Assembly: GCA_037577475.1 (NCBI GenBank)
Contig: CM075203.1
Coordinates: 7,015,501 to 7,079,500 of the forward strand
Direction of reading: 5' to 3'
DNA: 64,000 nucleotides
From: Chaunax sp. Z400
Lineage: Eukaryota > Chordata > Actinopteri > Lophiiformes > Chaunacidae
Shown: one piece after another, positions 1 through 10,575 of the stretch
How the letters are laid out: every line of letters starts with the position of its first letter
Numbering within the stretch: the first letter of the stretch is position 1
The notes under the pieces: model-generated
Seen by the model: the letters and a program-made list of their open reading frames with translations, nothing else
The model's database searches: none
What the model was told of the DNA's origin: nothing
Translations under genes and position numbers: made by a program

Positions 1-830
1 ATGTAGTAATTGAACTTGCAAATTGTCTTGAAAACAACATTATTTGCTCTGCACCACAAACATGGGGCAGGAGAAATACAATTTGTTTTTCCTAATCATC
101 CCAAAGGCAGTTTTTGTTACGGTCCACTTTGTCATTTATTTATATATATAAAGGGCAAGTAAATGTTTGAAATTTAGAGTGCCTCTTTGGCCAAATGGAT
201 TTGAACCTCAGATTGCCTTGTGACACACCTAAAGCAGGGGTGTTGTTGAGCTTCTCATTTAAAAAAAAAATAAAAAAATACAAACAGAAAAAGGTGACGC
301 CCCCACCCACCTCCCAAACATCCTCCAGAAATGTCAAGAATATCACCCTGTGCGTCAGTGCAACCAAATAGTTTTATTTTTCACCTGGATTTTTGTCACC
401 ATCACTTCCTTGCTCTTAGTTATTGTAAAGAAATACTCGGACAAAATATGTGAATAAAATTACTGGTACAGTTCCAGATGACTGTAATATGTTGATTTAC
501 TTTTATTTGTCTAAGCTACTTTGAGCAAAGGTGATTTTGGGGGGGCGGGTGGGTAGTTTATGGTGATGGTCTTATTTTTGATTTGTCTGTCTTCATTTGT
601 TGCATTCCTTTGATCCCTTGTAATTCCACATTGTTTTACTTGAAAAATTAAGGCAATTACAGTTCAATAAAAAGACCAAAAATTAGTTGCCATTTTTTGT
701 GTTGAAGATTTTGTTTAATTGTGAATGGAATACGTAATAAGTTTGTCATACTTGCATTAGGTACTGTGAAAGTGCAATAAAGCTGATTCTAAACAAGTCC
801 TATATAAATGATAAATGACAAAATACAACA
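1..830. other. Non-coding left edge, possible 3' end of an unseen plus-strand gene
   Basis: No reading frame here resembles a known protein. The sequence is AT-rich with T runs. Plus-strand AATAAA hexamers occur at 666-671 and 776-781, followed by T/GT-rich sequence, which would fit the 3' UTR and poly(A) region of a plus-strand gene whose coding part lies left of the window. This is inference from the hexamers only. Confidence 0.3.
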
Positions 831-839
831 TGGCAGTAT

Positions 840-2043
840 TTTATTTTAAAAACAAACATAATAAAATGAGTGATGCAAAATTCAACAGTTGTAATATTAC
901 ACAGTAGCAAAATCACCTCTCCATCAACCTTGTTCTTTCCAAAGCAGACTTGAGTGACGACTTAATAACCTTTACATACAAAGTTTGGTTTATTTCTCTT
1001 TACACATTCGCCATATTGTGGTACAGCAGGTAAATGCTTGTCTCTGTAAATGGATCTTCTGTTATAAGATTCCTCCAAAGAATTAAGTTACAGAACTAAC
1101 AAGACAAAGAATGCACAATGTGACAAACGGGTGAAGAAAAATAAAAACAAGAGTATTTGTGTTTATTAGGACTCGGCTGAAATAAGGTGAATTCAAACAT
1201 TAAAACTCATGTCTTGAAAATGTTCACATGAACAAAAAGAGAAGGCACCGTTTTGAAGAGAGTAAAAAATGGGTAGCAGATTTTTTCTTGTAGCAGCCTC
1301 CACAGCACTGTTCAAATCATAAATACAAACTGGTAGGAGAAATTTAAGTGGGCCTTGGGCCTTTTGTTGTAGGGCTGAGAAACTTAAATGTAATAAAAAA
1401 AAGGGGTGGTTTCACACAAAAAAAATCTGTATATTTACAATTGTTACATGTAGGCAGTTTGAACTTTCAAGTTTTAAAAACCATTTGCAATTAAAGTTAT
1501 ATACAATTATATTAGTATATTTACTATATATACGCCTATAAAAGAGAGCCCTACTCTGTTACAGTTGTTATTTATGTCTCTAATTCATCCAGAAACAACA
1601 ACGTAACAACAGTTTTCCTGAGTACAGTATGATCAGCGCCAGTGTTGGGTTTCAATACTGCATTGTGTTTTGCTTAAGGCCACATTTCATTTACATATCA
1701 TGGGAACAGGCACTGATGTAACAGTTGACAAAATGTCCTGGTCTTTGTGTAGCAGACGAGAATGACGGGGGGGACTCTAAGTCAAAGTGGAAATGCCAGC
1801 AAGATTGTGGTCATTTGTGAGTTAACAAAACAGAGTCCATCACATTAAAAACACAAAGGCCTGCTAGCAGGACATGCAGGTTAGGGGAAGACAAATTTAA
1901 AATGTGAGAATAAAAAAAAAGCAGAGGGGTGACCACTGATAAAAATCCACTGACTTAACTCTACATTCTGTGGGCTGAAATTATTTACATTACAGTGGAT
2001 TTCTGAACCCAGAAAAACTACAGCCAACTCGAACTTCCTGGTG
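840..2043 (-). other. stx4: stx4 3' UTR with candidate poly(A) signals
   Basis: The stretch follows the stx4 stop codon at 2044-2046 (minus strand). Read on the minus strand, AATAAA hexamers occur near 1158 and 988 and at 840-845, the last being the most distal before the putative plus-strand 3' end. No coding potential was found. The true cleavage site cannot be fixed from sequence alone. Confidence 0.4.
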
Positions 2044-2124
2044 TTAGGTGCCAAAGGTTGAGATCAATGAGATGACGAGGACGAGGATGAGGATGGCCAA
2101 ACAGACAGCGATCCAGATCTTTTT
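2044..2124 (-). CDS. stx4: stx4 exon 10, transmembrane anchor and stop
   Basis: Encodes [20 protein letters not shown] then ISTFGT and TAA. This is the tail anchor after the basic juxtamembrane residues. Acceptor CATTTAG. Confidence 0.94.
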   Translation of the reverse strand, partial: KKIWIAVCLAILILVLVISLISTFGT

Positions 2125-2466
2125 CTAAATGGGAAGAAACACAAACAGATCAGTTAACATAAAAGCAAAATCAATCAGACACAAACAAACACACCATGAA
2201 ATGGCCAATTTATTACCTCCGCCTGGGAGGTTGTGTTGACAGATTTCCGTGAAACTTGGTGGAAGGATGGGGCAATGTGCCAGGAAAACCAAAAGGCACA
2301 ATTACATGTGTCTTAAATATTTCATGTGAAACCATATTGTACCTTTCGTGCTCTCTGCTGATATGTCTTGGCTTTCTCTGTGTTTTCCTTTGCTTTCTCC
2401 ACATAGTTGGCACCCTGTTTGATATTGTCTTCAATTCGGTTGACCATCTCCCCCTGTAGGAGGCAA

Positions 2467-2497
<31 letters not shown>

Positions 2498-5400
2498 TCA
2501 AAATGAGATGCTCTTTGACACTTAAACAAGCCTGAGAGACTTTATCGCTACTTGCTTTACCTGAGCCTCTACTTCCATGGCGAGGTACTGAAACATGTCA
2601 TGCAGGTCTCGGATGCTCCGCTCAAGCTTCAGGATCTCATCGTGCCGAGACTCGATCTCATTCAGAGCCTGCCTTGTAGCTTTAGCATCAATGAGGATCT
2701 GTACACCACAGTGCAAATATGTATTAGCTGCATTATGACTGGTTTAAATACTTTTCGTGCTACTACTACCACCACCAGTTGGTGGCTAAAGGAAAACACC
2801 TGCAACTGGTCAATATTTTGCACATCCTGCATGAAAACAGTGCAGCTCTTTCATTTAAGTAACAGTCAGTGTGCATGTTTTTTAAATTTTTTTTTATATG
2901 TGATTACATTTCTATTCAAGCTTCTTGACTTGCATTACCTGCTTTCATCTTCCTGCATATTTCTCATACTGAACATGTATGTGACAACCTACATGACAAT
3001 AAACCTGATTCTGATACAGCAGGTGTTTCTGTGCAGCGGTTTCCAACATGCAGTCACATTTTGGACACCCTCCCTTCATCTTGCATACACTCACGTTTTG
3101 GGTGAAAACATCCGTCTGCCCACTCTCGAGCATAGAATCCAGTTCTTCGTCTGTCACATTGTTCCCAGCTTAAGAGTGAGAACTACGTTAGATCAGTGTT
3201 TCGGATACAGGACATTCATGTTTTGACAGAAACAGAGACTGATCATTAAGATAAAAATGTTGCTGCGTGTTGAAATCAAAAGAGAGAAGTCTGTTTTCTC
3301 CCCTCCTGTCAGTCTTTGGTGAAGCTTTTGTGTTTTTTTTCTCTACAGCTGAAATGATTAAGACAGATAACAATGTAGGGCTGCAGCTAATGATTATCAT
3401 CATTAGTGATTCATTTAGAAATTAGTCTTCATTGTGAAATATTAATTCAGCAACTCTGCAGACGTGCTTCGTTCTCAACTGCACTAATGAAGTGTTTGGA
3501 ATTCACTACCGTTCTGATTCCTGCTTCTTGCTGGATTTTCGATTGCAGCGGCGCGAGATTTGTTTTTCTGACCCATTACAACAAACAAAACCTGATTTAT
3601 AAGACACAAAATTGAAATAATTAAAACTGCTGGCCTAAACACAAACCTATAGGGTTGTTAAATGATCAGGGAGAGTTTCGTGTTTGTATGCTCAGTGACA
3701 TTTAGGATATTGCTAAAAGAAAAATTTGAAACAGGAACGTGACCACTTCTGTTTTAGGTGAGAGCACACAGGATATCATTCAAGTGTATTATGACCATCT
3801 CTTAAGTCACTATATATTGACTGCAAGCGTTATTATGCTTGTAATCAGTACGACAGGCATCGCCCTGAAGAAGACCACAGACCACAAAACGCCAACAAAC
3901 AGTTGTGCTTTATGCACTCACTGATTTTCAGTTGTCTCTGTATTCTCTCCACATTGCGGTCTCTGTACTGGGCCTGGATGGTGTTACAGTGTCCCATCAA
4001 CTCCACAAACTCCTTGGACAAGATGCCATGCTGGAGAGGAGGAAACAGTTTGGTCACTATGTTGCAGATTTACTTTACAGCAGCTGAACATTCGAGGCTC
4101 CGACCTGAATAGAAGGATAAGCTTGTGGGTAAAGAACAAACACAAGCGGTCATTTCCAAATAGTTGATTGAACTGTATGATTATGATTGTAAAGATGTAG
4201 GTTGTTGTGCTGCTGAACTGTACAGCATTAAAATGAGATTCTTTTGGTTATTTATTGATATAGATGAGCACCACCAACTAAATACTCCAAAATGATCATA
4301 CAGCTGAATCCAAGCTTCACTAAAACAGTTTGGAAAAGCTGAACATTACGGCCTAACATTTATAGCAGAACTGTTTTATTAAACTGCATAAGTCTGTGTA
4401 CCTAATGAACTGGGTGTATATTGTGATAAAGTACATTTTCTCAACACAATGCTTGACAGATGTTTATAGTTGAAAACAAGCAGGGGAGTGTCAGTATTTG
4501 CTCAACTAGTGATTTAAATATGACAAATTAAGTATTCTATCACATTCTTGTAAATCCAAAACCTCCACAAAGTGGCCCTGCTCACTGATTTTCACTCAAC
4601 ACTGGCCACAAACAATACAACCAGAACATAAAATACCGCTTTATCCAGATCCACACCCAAATTTAATGGCCTGTATTCTGGTCCAAGACCCATCCTCCCA
4701 CCAAGTTTCACAGACCAGTCCAAGTGAAATATATCCTTCATGGCAGAGGCAGTTATCCAGTGCCTTCTGTTTTAGTTTATATAAGGCCCTTATTCCCAGA
4801 GAGGATCTCTTATTCTGGCGACTAGTGTAATAAAATGGCTTCATGCAGGTGCAGCTATGGGAGTTTGTTTGAGATTTACGAAGGATCTGATGGAAAGATA
4901 CATCTGTGGAAATATAAAATTAAATGTAAATGTGAGCCAACCTGGGTCCGTTGCATCCGAATGTTTATGGGTATGTATTTTCCATCCTCCTCTCCCTTCT
5001 TCAATTCAATAGCTGTGAAAAGATAATTGATGAGTGAAAACAAAACACACAAAAAAAAAATACAATGTTCACTTCTTATCTATCAATACTCACTCTTCAG
5101 CTTTCTCTGTATTTGACCAGCCAACATTTTGATCTCCTCTCGAAGAGTCTGGAGTTCTTTCTTCATGCCTAACCCAAGAGGAAAACAACATTTTCAGCAC
5201 ACAAATGCCCTCTATCTGACTCTGAGTGCCCTCTGCATGGTGAAATTCAAGATTGATTCATTATTGCACAGTAAATGACTTGAATCTTTCTTTCTTTTCT
5301 GGAATTATTTGTTGACTTTTTCCACTTTCAAGCACTTTTCATGCATGTTTTGGACTTTATGCATAAATCTAGACCGACTGATGTCCTAAATGAACATTCT

Positions 5401-6800
5401 TACCATCTTCTGGCAGCGCCACGCCCAGGACAGTTTTCTGCTTGTTCTCAAGCTCAGACACCATCCTTCTGAGACTGTGCAGTCCTTCCTGAATTTCTTC
5501 CACCTATGAATAGGAAAGAATTTGTATAAAATTTTTAAAAAAAGCATTTTTTTTATACTTAAAGACTCAGCACTGAATATTAACTACCTGCTAAGTCACC
5601 ACAGGCCAGTGAGCATCACCACCCTCAGGCCCGCTTCCACAATAACTTTTAACCAGCCACTGTCAGACCAGTTGCCTAAGACATCGAGGTGGGAAGGAAA
5701 TACCACACTCACCAGCTAATTTCATTGACACTTCACAACATGCACACACCCAGCAGACTGTGGGTTTTCTGGACTTAACTACCAAACCCATCCCCCTCTC
5801 TCTTTTAGTGTCTGTTTTGAGGAGCTGAAAACATTTACTGTATATGTTGAAACCTAAAATAAAAACCCTTCTATTTAGTCTGGATTGATGTAAAATTTTA
5901 TATTCTATGGTTTTATTATTCATATTTATTTGTTAGGATATTTTACGGTCAGTCATTACTTTTTTGTTTATTTTATATTATTTCATAACAACACATATTT
6001 ATTATGTAATTATGTGTAGCATCTCATCATTTCTTATTATTCTCCTGCTCTTGTTAGTTTTTTGCTTGTGTTATCTTTTATTATTCATGTTTTTATTAAC
6101 TACCCATCTTTTATTCTTTTAATTTTAGTAGTCTAAATGATTTGCATCAGTCTCCAAATCCATTTCAGCTTATTTTGCTTCATCCATCCCTTATAAAGCA
6201 CTTTGGTAGATCAATACTGCAGTTTAACCTAAAATACACACAAACACGATTACCTGATGCCAAAACCCGTCTTCCCCCAAAATAAACAGACTATAAAAAA
6301 AAAAACACTGTTCAGTTAAACTTCACCTTTTTCAAGAAGGTTTCATTCTCTTTCTCCTCTTTGACTGAAGAGGTTCCAGGTTTGATCATAAGAGCTTTGC
6401 CCTCCTCGTCCTCATCTGAAGCCTCAGCATTCTGCAGTCAGGTTGACAACAACAATTAATACAAAGTAAATACAGTCAGTGTTTCCCTGTATCTGAAGAT
6501 GTTTCCCACATCCGCCCCAACAGACTTTCCATGTCCCCGTCATATATTTTAAGTAGAGGGCTGAAACGGAAGTTGGAAAAATTGTCGCAAAGCCTCACAT
6601 TCAAACGGGCAAACCGCTACATATTGCTGTTTTCATATCACTTTTGTTGACTTGCTTTCTTGTACAAAGTTGTCACGGTACAACATTCAAGTTGCAAAGG
6701 ATGGAACTTGGCCAAGTTAGCATGCTATAACATGCTATTGCTAACGTTAGCAGTTCACTTTTAGACTCACGTTTCCTAATTCTTTGGTTCGGTCCCGCAT
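2044..6800 (-). CDS. stx4: Syntaxin-4, plasma-membrane t-SNARE (ten exons, complete)
   Basis: Target-membrane Qa-SNARE that pairs with SNAP-23-type and VAMP partners to drive vesicle fusion at the plasma membrane (family knowledge). Coding exons on the minus strand: 6771-6800, 6327-6431, 5404-5503, 5094-5168, 4942-5012, 3922-4030, 3095-3168, 2561-2698, 2343-2453, 2044-2124. All introns are GT-AG, phases match, and the exons join to exactly 297 codons plus stop, the length I recall for human STX4. The start [10 protein letters not shown] matches the STX4 N-terminus. An acidic stretch follows, then Habc helices (about residues 38-150), a linker containing SGQTDVF, the SNARE motif (about 200-262) with the zero-layer glutamine at residue 234, a basic RARKKK, and a C-terminal anchor of about 22 residues ending ISTFGT. 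The stretches [12 protein letters not shown] and TRQALNEI favour STX4 over STX1/2/3. Upstream, the plus-strand CCAAT at 6816-6820 reads ATTGG on the gene's strand. Confidence 0.95.
2214..2300 (+). repeat. Interspersed repeat fragment, 'acctccgcc' family, copy 1
   Basis: Begins TTATTACCTCCGCC and contains TGAAACTTGGTGGAAGGATG. The same core appears inverted near 4689-4714, and a related head occurs at 48775. I recognise it as a widespread fish repeat but cannot assign the class. Confidence 0.5.
2343..2453 (-). CDS. stx4: stx4 exon 9, C-terminal half of SNARE motif
   Basis: 37 codons beginning [20 protein letters not shown] and ending YQQRARK. The acceptor CCTACAG is preceded by a pure CT tract on the minus strand (the purine run at 2465-2498 on plus). 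Donor GTACAA. Confidence 0.94.
2561..2698 (-). CDS. stx4: stx4 exon 8, N-terminal half of SNARE motif
   Basis: 46 codons beginning [20 protein letters not shown] and ending LAMEVEAQ. The final codon is the zero-layer glutamine (residue 234). Acceptor TGTACAG, donor GTAAAG, phase 0 to 0. Confidence 0.95.
3095..3168 (-). CDS. stx4: stx4 exon 7, linker before SNARE motif
   Basis: Encodes [20 protein letters not shown] then TQN, equivalent to VSDEELEQMLDSGQSEVF in STX4. Acceptor CTTAAG, donor GTGAGT, phase 1 to 0. Confidence 0.93.
3374..3425 (+). repeat. Fragment of 'gggctgcaactaacgatt' repeat
   Basis: Contains AGGGCTGCAGCTAATGATTA followed by TCATCATTAGTGATT, the recognisable start of a common teleost repeat. 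The rest is missing. A longer inverted copy lies at 33060-33293. Confidence 0.45.
3922..4030 (-). CDS. stx4: stx4 exon 6, Hc helix
   Basis: Encodes [20 protein letters not shown] and on through [11 protein letters not shown]. Acceptor TCTCCAG, donor GTGAGT, phase 0 to 1. The NVERI-RQLKIT pattern is characteristic of STX4. Confidence 0.93.
4630..4745 (-). repeat. Interspersed repeat fragment, 'acctccgcc' family, copy 2 (inverted)
   Basis: The reverse complement contains TGAAACTTGGTGGGAGGATG followed by TTAAATTTGGGTGTGGATC. It is the same family as the copy at 2214, in the opposite orientation within stx4 intron 5. Confidence 0.5.
4942..5012 (-). CDS. stx4: stx4 exon 5, Hb-Hc linker
   Basis: Encodes [20 protein letters not shown] then RTQ. 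Acceptor TTTTCACAG, donor GTTGGC (weaker), phase 1 to 0. Confidence 0.9.
5094..5168 (-). CDS. stx4: stx4 exon 4, Hb helix
   Basis: Encodes [20 protein letters not shown] followed by RKLK, matching the MKQELQNLRDEIK stretch of STX4. Acceptor GGTTAG, donor GTGAGT, phase 1 to 1. Confidence 0.92.
5404..5503 (-). CDS. stx4: stx4 exon 3, Ha helix
   Basis: Encodes [20 protein letters not shown] and on to ALPED, the first Habc helix. Acceptor CATAG, donor GTAAGA, ends in phase 1. Confidence 0.92.
6327..6431 (-). CDS. stx4: stx4 exon 2, acidic N-terminal segment
   Basis: 35 codons beginning [20 protein letters not shown], between a CTGCAG acceptor and a GTGAAG donor, phase 0 to 0. The acidic cluster followed by a hydrophobic patch and proline is where STX4 has its corresponding acidic leader. 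Confidence 0.9.
6771..6800 (-). CDS. stx4: stx4 coding exon 1
   Basis: Encodes [10 protein letters not shown]. The ATG is at 6798-6800 with A at -3. Donor is GTGAGT, phase 0. Confidence 0.9.
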
Positions 6801-9800
6801 TTTTCAGGGCGAAGCAGCCAATCAGATGTCAGGAACGCAGCTACTTTACGCCAAAGTGTGTTAAATTGTTCCCAAACAGAGAGACTAACTGTACAAGTTG
6901 TAAACTTTGCACTAATGTCATTCAACAAGTAAGGTCCAGCACTGACAGCTCTTCTTCTGGTGCTCTTCAAAGCATTGAACGTCGTGTCATTGGCGCCGCC
7001 TGTGTCGGCGGAATGTAACAGCATATAGTAGAGGCGTGAGTACAGCATTAGCATTAGCATTGTTATTTGACACCCCCCCCCCATTTGTATTTTTTAATCT
7101 CTTTTGTATCTATTTGTATCTCTTTTTGTATCTTCTAGCACAGATTTCTGTATGCATGATGTTCGAAAAGCTGTTTTGTAACTGCTTCCTGCCATTCTTC
7201 AAATTAGAATTGAATTCTGACATGAAAAACTTGATAAATTGTTGAATTCAAAATCAATTCAAATATTTTTTTTAAAAACTTTATTAGCACGACAAAATAT
7301 ACATTCAAAAGCATTATGTATAAAAATAATGCTTTCAGCATGTAGAAAATTCCACATTGTGCAACTTGAAGAAAAAGCAAATGACACTTTAAAGCCCAGT
7401 CATCCAAGAAAAAAAAGAGTAAAGCCACTGTTTTTTTTTATTTTTTATGTATTTAAACAAATCATTTTAAGAATTATTAAATTGTTAAATATTTATAATC
7501 AATTCTTATTGTTTGCCACATTTTGTGGTATCAGTTTCTAATTTTGTTTGCATGTATTAGTACCCTTAGAGTGGATGTGTCCTTAAAGACATCTGTGTGT
7601 CTTTAAAACACACTGATGACTCTTTCCAATCCAAACTGTGAATGTGCAGTTAATAAGATTTTTAGTTTTTGATGAAACAGAATCAGATATATGTTGATTC
7701 AACTTTTATTGACATTTTGGAGGCTGTAGTTTGTGGTGCTGCTGCATTGTATTGCATTGGGCTGAGTGGTATTTCTTTTACTGACAAAATATAAGAAACA
7801 CTTCTCAGTATTACATGGTACAATTCCACAATACTATATGGTAGCTGCCAGTATTATCATAAAATCAAATATTATGGCATGACTGCACCAGTTTTAGCTA
7901 GATGTACTTAATAAACTGGACACCTGCAGTATATTGGGATATACTACATTTAATATACATCTAATACATCTAATAAAATAATCTTCACTTTCAGTGAAAC
8001 GCTGCATGTGGGTTACACCCTATGACAAGTTACTGTAGCACAACTAATCCTGCAAATAATATGCACATGTCCTGGCTGACTCTGGCAGCCACAAGATGAT
8101 GCTATTTGCCTGCACAAACTGTATAGTTGCAGCAAAGCTGACACTACCTCTTGTTCAGCTGTAGTTTACATGTTCTGTCAAGGACATTAAGATGGAGTTG
8201 AACTGTACTTAACCTGAATGGGCAATAAGCTTGTATGGAAATTAGCAATAACTTTATGAATATTCAGGTATGACATTTAATTTTTGCCAGCTATAAATGG
8301 ACCTACTGGAGACTGCGTGTCAGGATAATATGCCTGACACATCTAGCAACACAGGCCTAGCATGTCAGATAATAAACCTATAATAAACAGTAAGTAATAG
8401 ATGTGACTTTATAGTGCATCAGTCAGTTGATACTGCACACATTTATCACAACAGTGTAAAGACAGCCTAAAGCCATTATTTTACACTTTAAATGGCCATG
8501 AATTGTTCATTAAATCAAGAACCATTACCAATTTAAAATAATGTGCCTTCATAAAAGGATGGTTGGCATTATGAAATGTAAAAGTGTCATTCTAGCACTT
8601 TTAAAGTCTTTTGTGCAAAGCTTTAAATGCTATTAGTGTCCTTTAAATTACCCCCGACTGATGACCATTATTTTACTTTTTACAATGTCTATATTAATTT
8701 TATTACCTATATATTGTTTCTTTTAACATTCATAAAGACAATTTGTCTGAGTTTTTTGCTTAAGCAGATCATTGTCTACCTAAAATCCTCATTACTGGTA
8801 ACCTTATTTCAAATATATACATTTCAAATACAGCTTATTCTTTTCAGATATGTAGCTTCAGGTTGTTTTAGGTCTTTAGGGGTGAAAGCATCCAATATCT
8901 TGCAATTCAGCAGGATTCTTATTCTAGATAAGAATATTTAAATATGATCATGCATATGAGCAAACAATGCAAAACATGTATTCAGATATTCTCTTTAATT
9001 TCAATATTTCTGTTTTAATTCAAATTGCATGCAGTTGCAGAATTCCACTGCCACCTCTAAATGCAACTAAAAAGTCTTTGTTTTCTATTTACTTTTGTTT
9101 CAGGACAATTTAATTATTCATTGTTATAATTGATGATGACCTCATGTAACATCCAGCAGAGCTTTGCACAACTCCAACCTGAGCAGTTCAGCAACAAAAC
9201 TGTGAACACCTGTGAGGGTCTGTGGGGCCTTTAATCTAATGCATCTTAGTTAATATGCTGGTGGTGTTTTTCTATGCAGGCCTAAAATCAAAGTCATTTA
9301 ACATCAAATTAAATGCAGTGAAGTAAAAAGTATAATACAATATGTGCAGTGTAAAACCTAAATTTGATATTGGGTGGAAAGTGGCTGCAAACTGTAACTT
9401 GAAAATCTTTACTTAGTTACTTTTGTTACGGCCCCTCCCTGTCCTACTCTCTCCTGCAGGAGACTGCAGGCAGGGAGGGTCGTTAGGCTCAATTGCAGCC
9501 ACCTGTGTGGAGCTCCATACAGAGACTAAGACAGCCTAATAATTCTCCCTCTTCTTCCCTCTCCTAGGCTCAACATCTCTGGATCTTGTTTGGTTATTCT
9601 TTTGTTTGACATGAACAACATTCACACGCATGTTTCACTCATGCATTCACCGCTGACACCACTGATATGCCGATACTCCACACCTCATGCCTGTGTTGTG
9701 TCATTATTTACCATTCTATTTACTTTAAAAAAATAAAAAATAAAACACATTCAATTGATATGCAAACCTGTGTCTATTTCCCTCCTTTGTCACTTGCTAT

Positions 9801-10163
9801 GAGCTGAATTGTGACACTTTGCGCCACGACAATTCACGGTATTAAATAGGCCTAGTCAGCTATACTGCTACTGAGTAATATTAAGTCAACATAGCCTGGT
9901 TGCTTATAAATTACACTCAAGGCATTTAAAAATGCACCACTCATCTTTTGGTGTGCTTTGAGAAAACCCTTTCTCTCTTTTTGTACATATACTGTATGTA
10001 GGACAGGTTTTGTGAGAATTCTCAACATATTTTTTAATTAAGACAATCATTACAAGTTCATAAGGAGCAAAATACAGGTTATTTTCATCCAACACAAACT
10101 ACCCGAGCAAATTTGCAGATAAAAACAGAGGTGCGTTTTTAACATCTTTTAAGTGGATAAAAA
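6801..10163. other. Intergenic region between stx4 and arhgap44
   Basis: About 3.4 kb between divergent genes. The stx4-proximal part has a CCAAT motif (6816-6820), a CTAACGTTAG palindrome (6740-6749) and CpGs, compatible with a promoter. The remainder is AT-rich with T and A runs. Near 9320-9425 is a fragment like the '(aa)gtactt' repeat family. Positions 9426-9840 have a C-rich head and an A-rich tail (9726-9746) that could be a decayed retroelement, not identified. No coding sequence recognised. Confidence 0.6.
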
Positions 10164-10226
10164 GTGTTGAAAACTTCTTTGGATTTACAGCTGAAGTCAC
10201 CCTCTGAAGACAATGGATACAATGAA

Positions 10227-10246
10227 ACTACATTTCCCATAGTGCA
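10227..10246 (+). promoter_or_regulatory. ZNF143/STAF-like promoter motif
   Basis: ACTACATTTCCCATAGTGCA closely resembles the SBS element (ACTACAATTCCCAGMATGC type) bound by ZNF143 and common in vertebrate CpG promoters. It lies about 280 bp upstream of the arhgap44 start codon, followed by CpG-rich sequence. A TATA-like ATAAAAAG is at 10158-10165. Binding is inferred from motif similarity. Confidence 0.6.
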
Positions 10247-10249
10247 TCG

Positions 10250-10522
10250 GCTAGGAACGTCGTGTCGACTCGCCAGTGAGCTGTCAGTACTGGGGGAGAA
10301 AGAGAAATCGGTTCAGCATCTCTGGAGCAGCGGAGCCGATCGGATGACTGAGGCACGCATCAGCGAAACTAGGAGGATTTAGCTCTATGTTTTCCCACCG
10401 CGATGCACAGCCTGGATGTTTGGACTGAACCTCCTCGTCTGCCATAGATCAGAGATCTGACTCCTATCAATGAGATATGTGGAGCGTCTCTACCGCCCGG
10501 TGGTAACGCAGAAAAACACAAG
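10250..10522 (+). other. arhgap44: arhgap44 5' leader, CpG-rich, with upstream ORFs
   Basis: The exact transcription start is unknown. The leader preceding the 10523 start is CpG-rich and carries four short upstream ORFs: 10344-10382 (12 aa), 10387-10428 (13 aa), 10403-10447 (14 aa) and 10470-10526 (18 aa). The last overlaps the main start as ATGA. Confidence 0.6.
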
Positions 10523-10575
10523 ATGAAGAAGCAGTTCAACCGAATGAGACAGCTCGCCAACCAAACAGTGGGCAG
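10523..10575 (+). CDS. arhgap44: arhgap44 exon 1, amphipathic H0
   Basis: Encodes MKKQFNRMRQLANQTVG plus AG of the next codon. Donor is CAG/GTAAGA. The ATG matches the family N-terminus exactly. Confidence 0.95.

Noticed and set aside
2552..3226. 224-codon plus-strand open frame across stx4 exons 7-8
   Set aside because: It is antisense to well-supported stx4 exons, has no recognisable domain and is AT/T-rich in the intronic part.
6776..7084. 102-codon minus-strand frame upstream of stx4
   Set aside because: It overlaps stx4 exon 1 in another frame and continues into the promoter; the [10 protein letters not shown] start explains the region.
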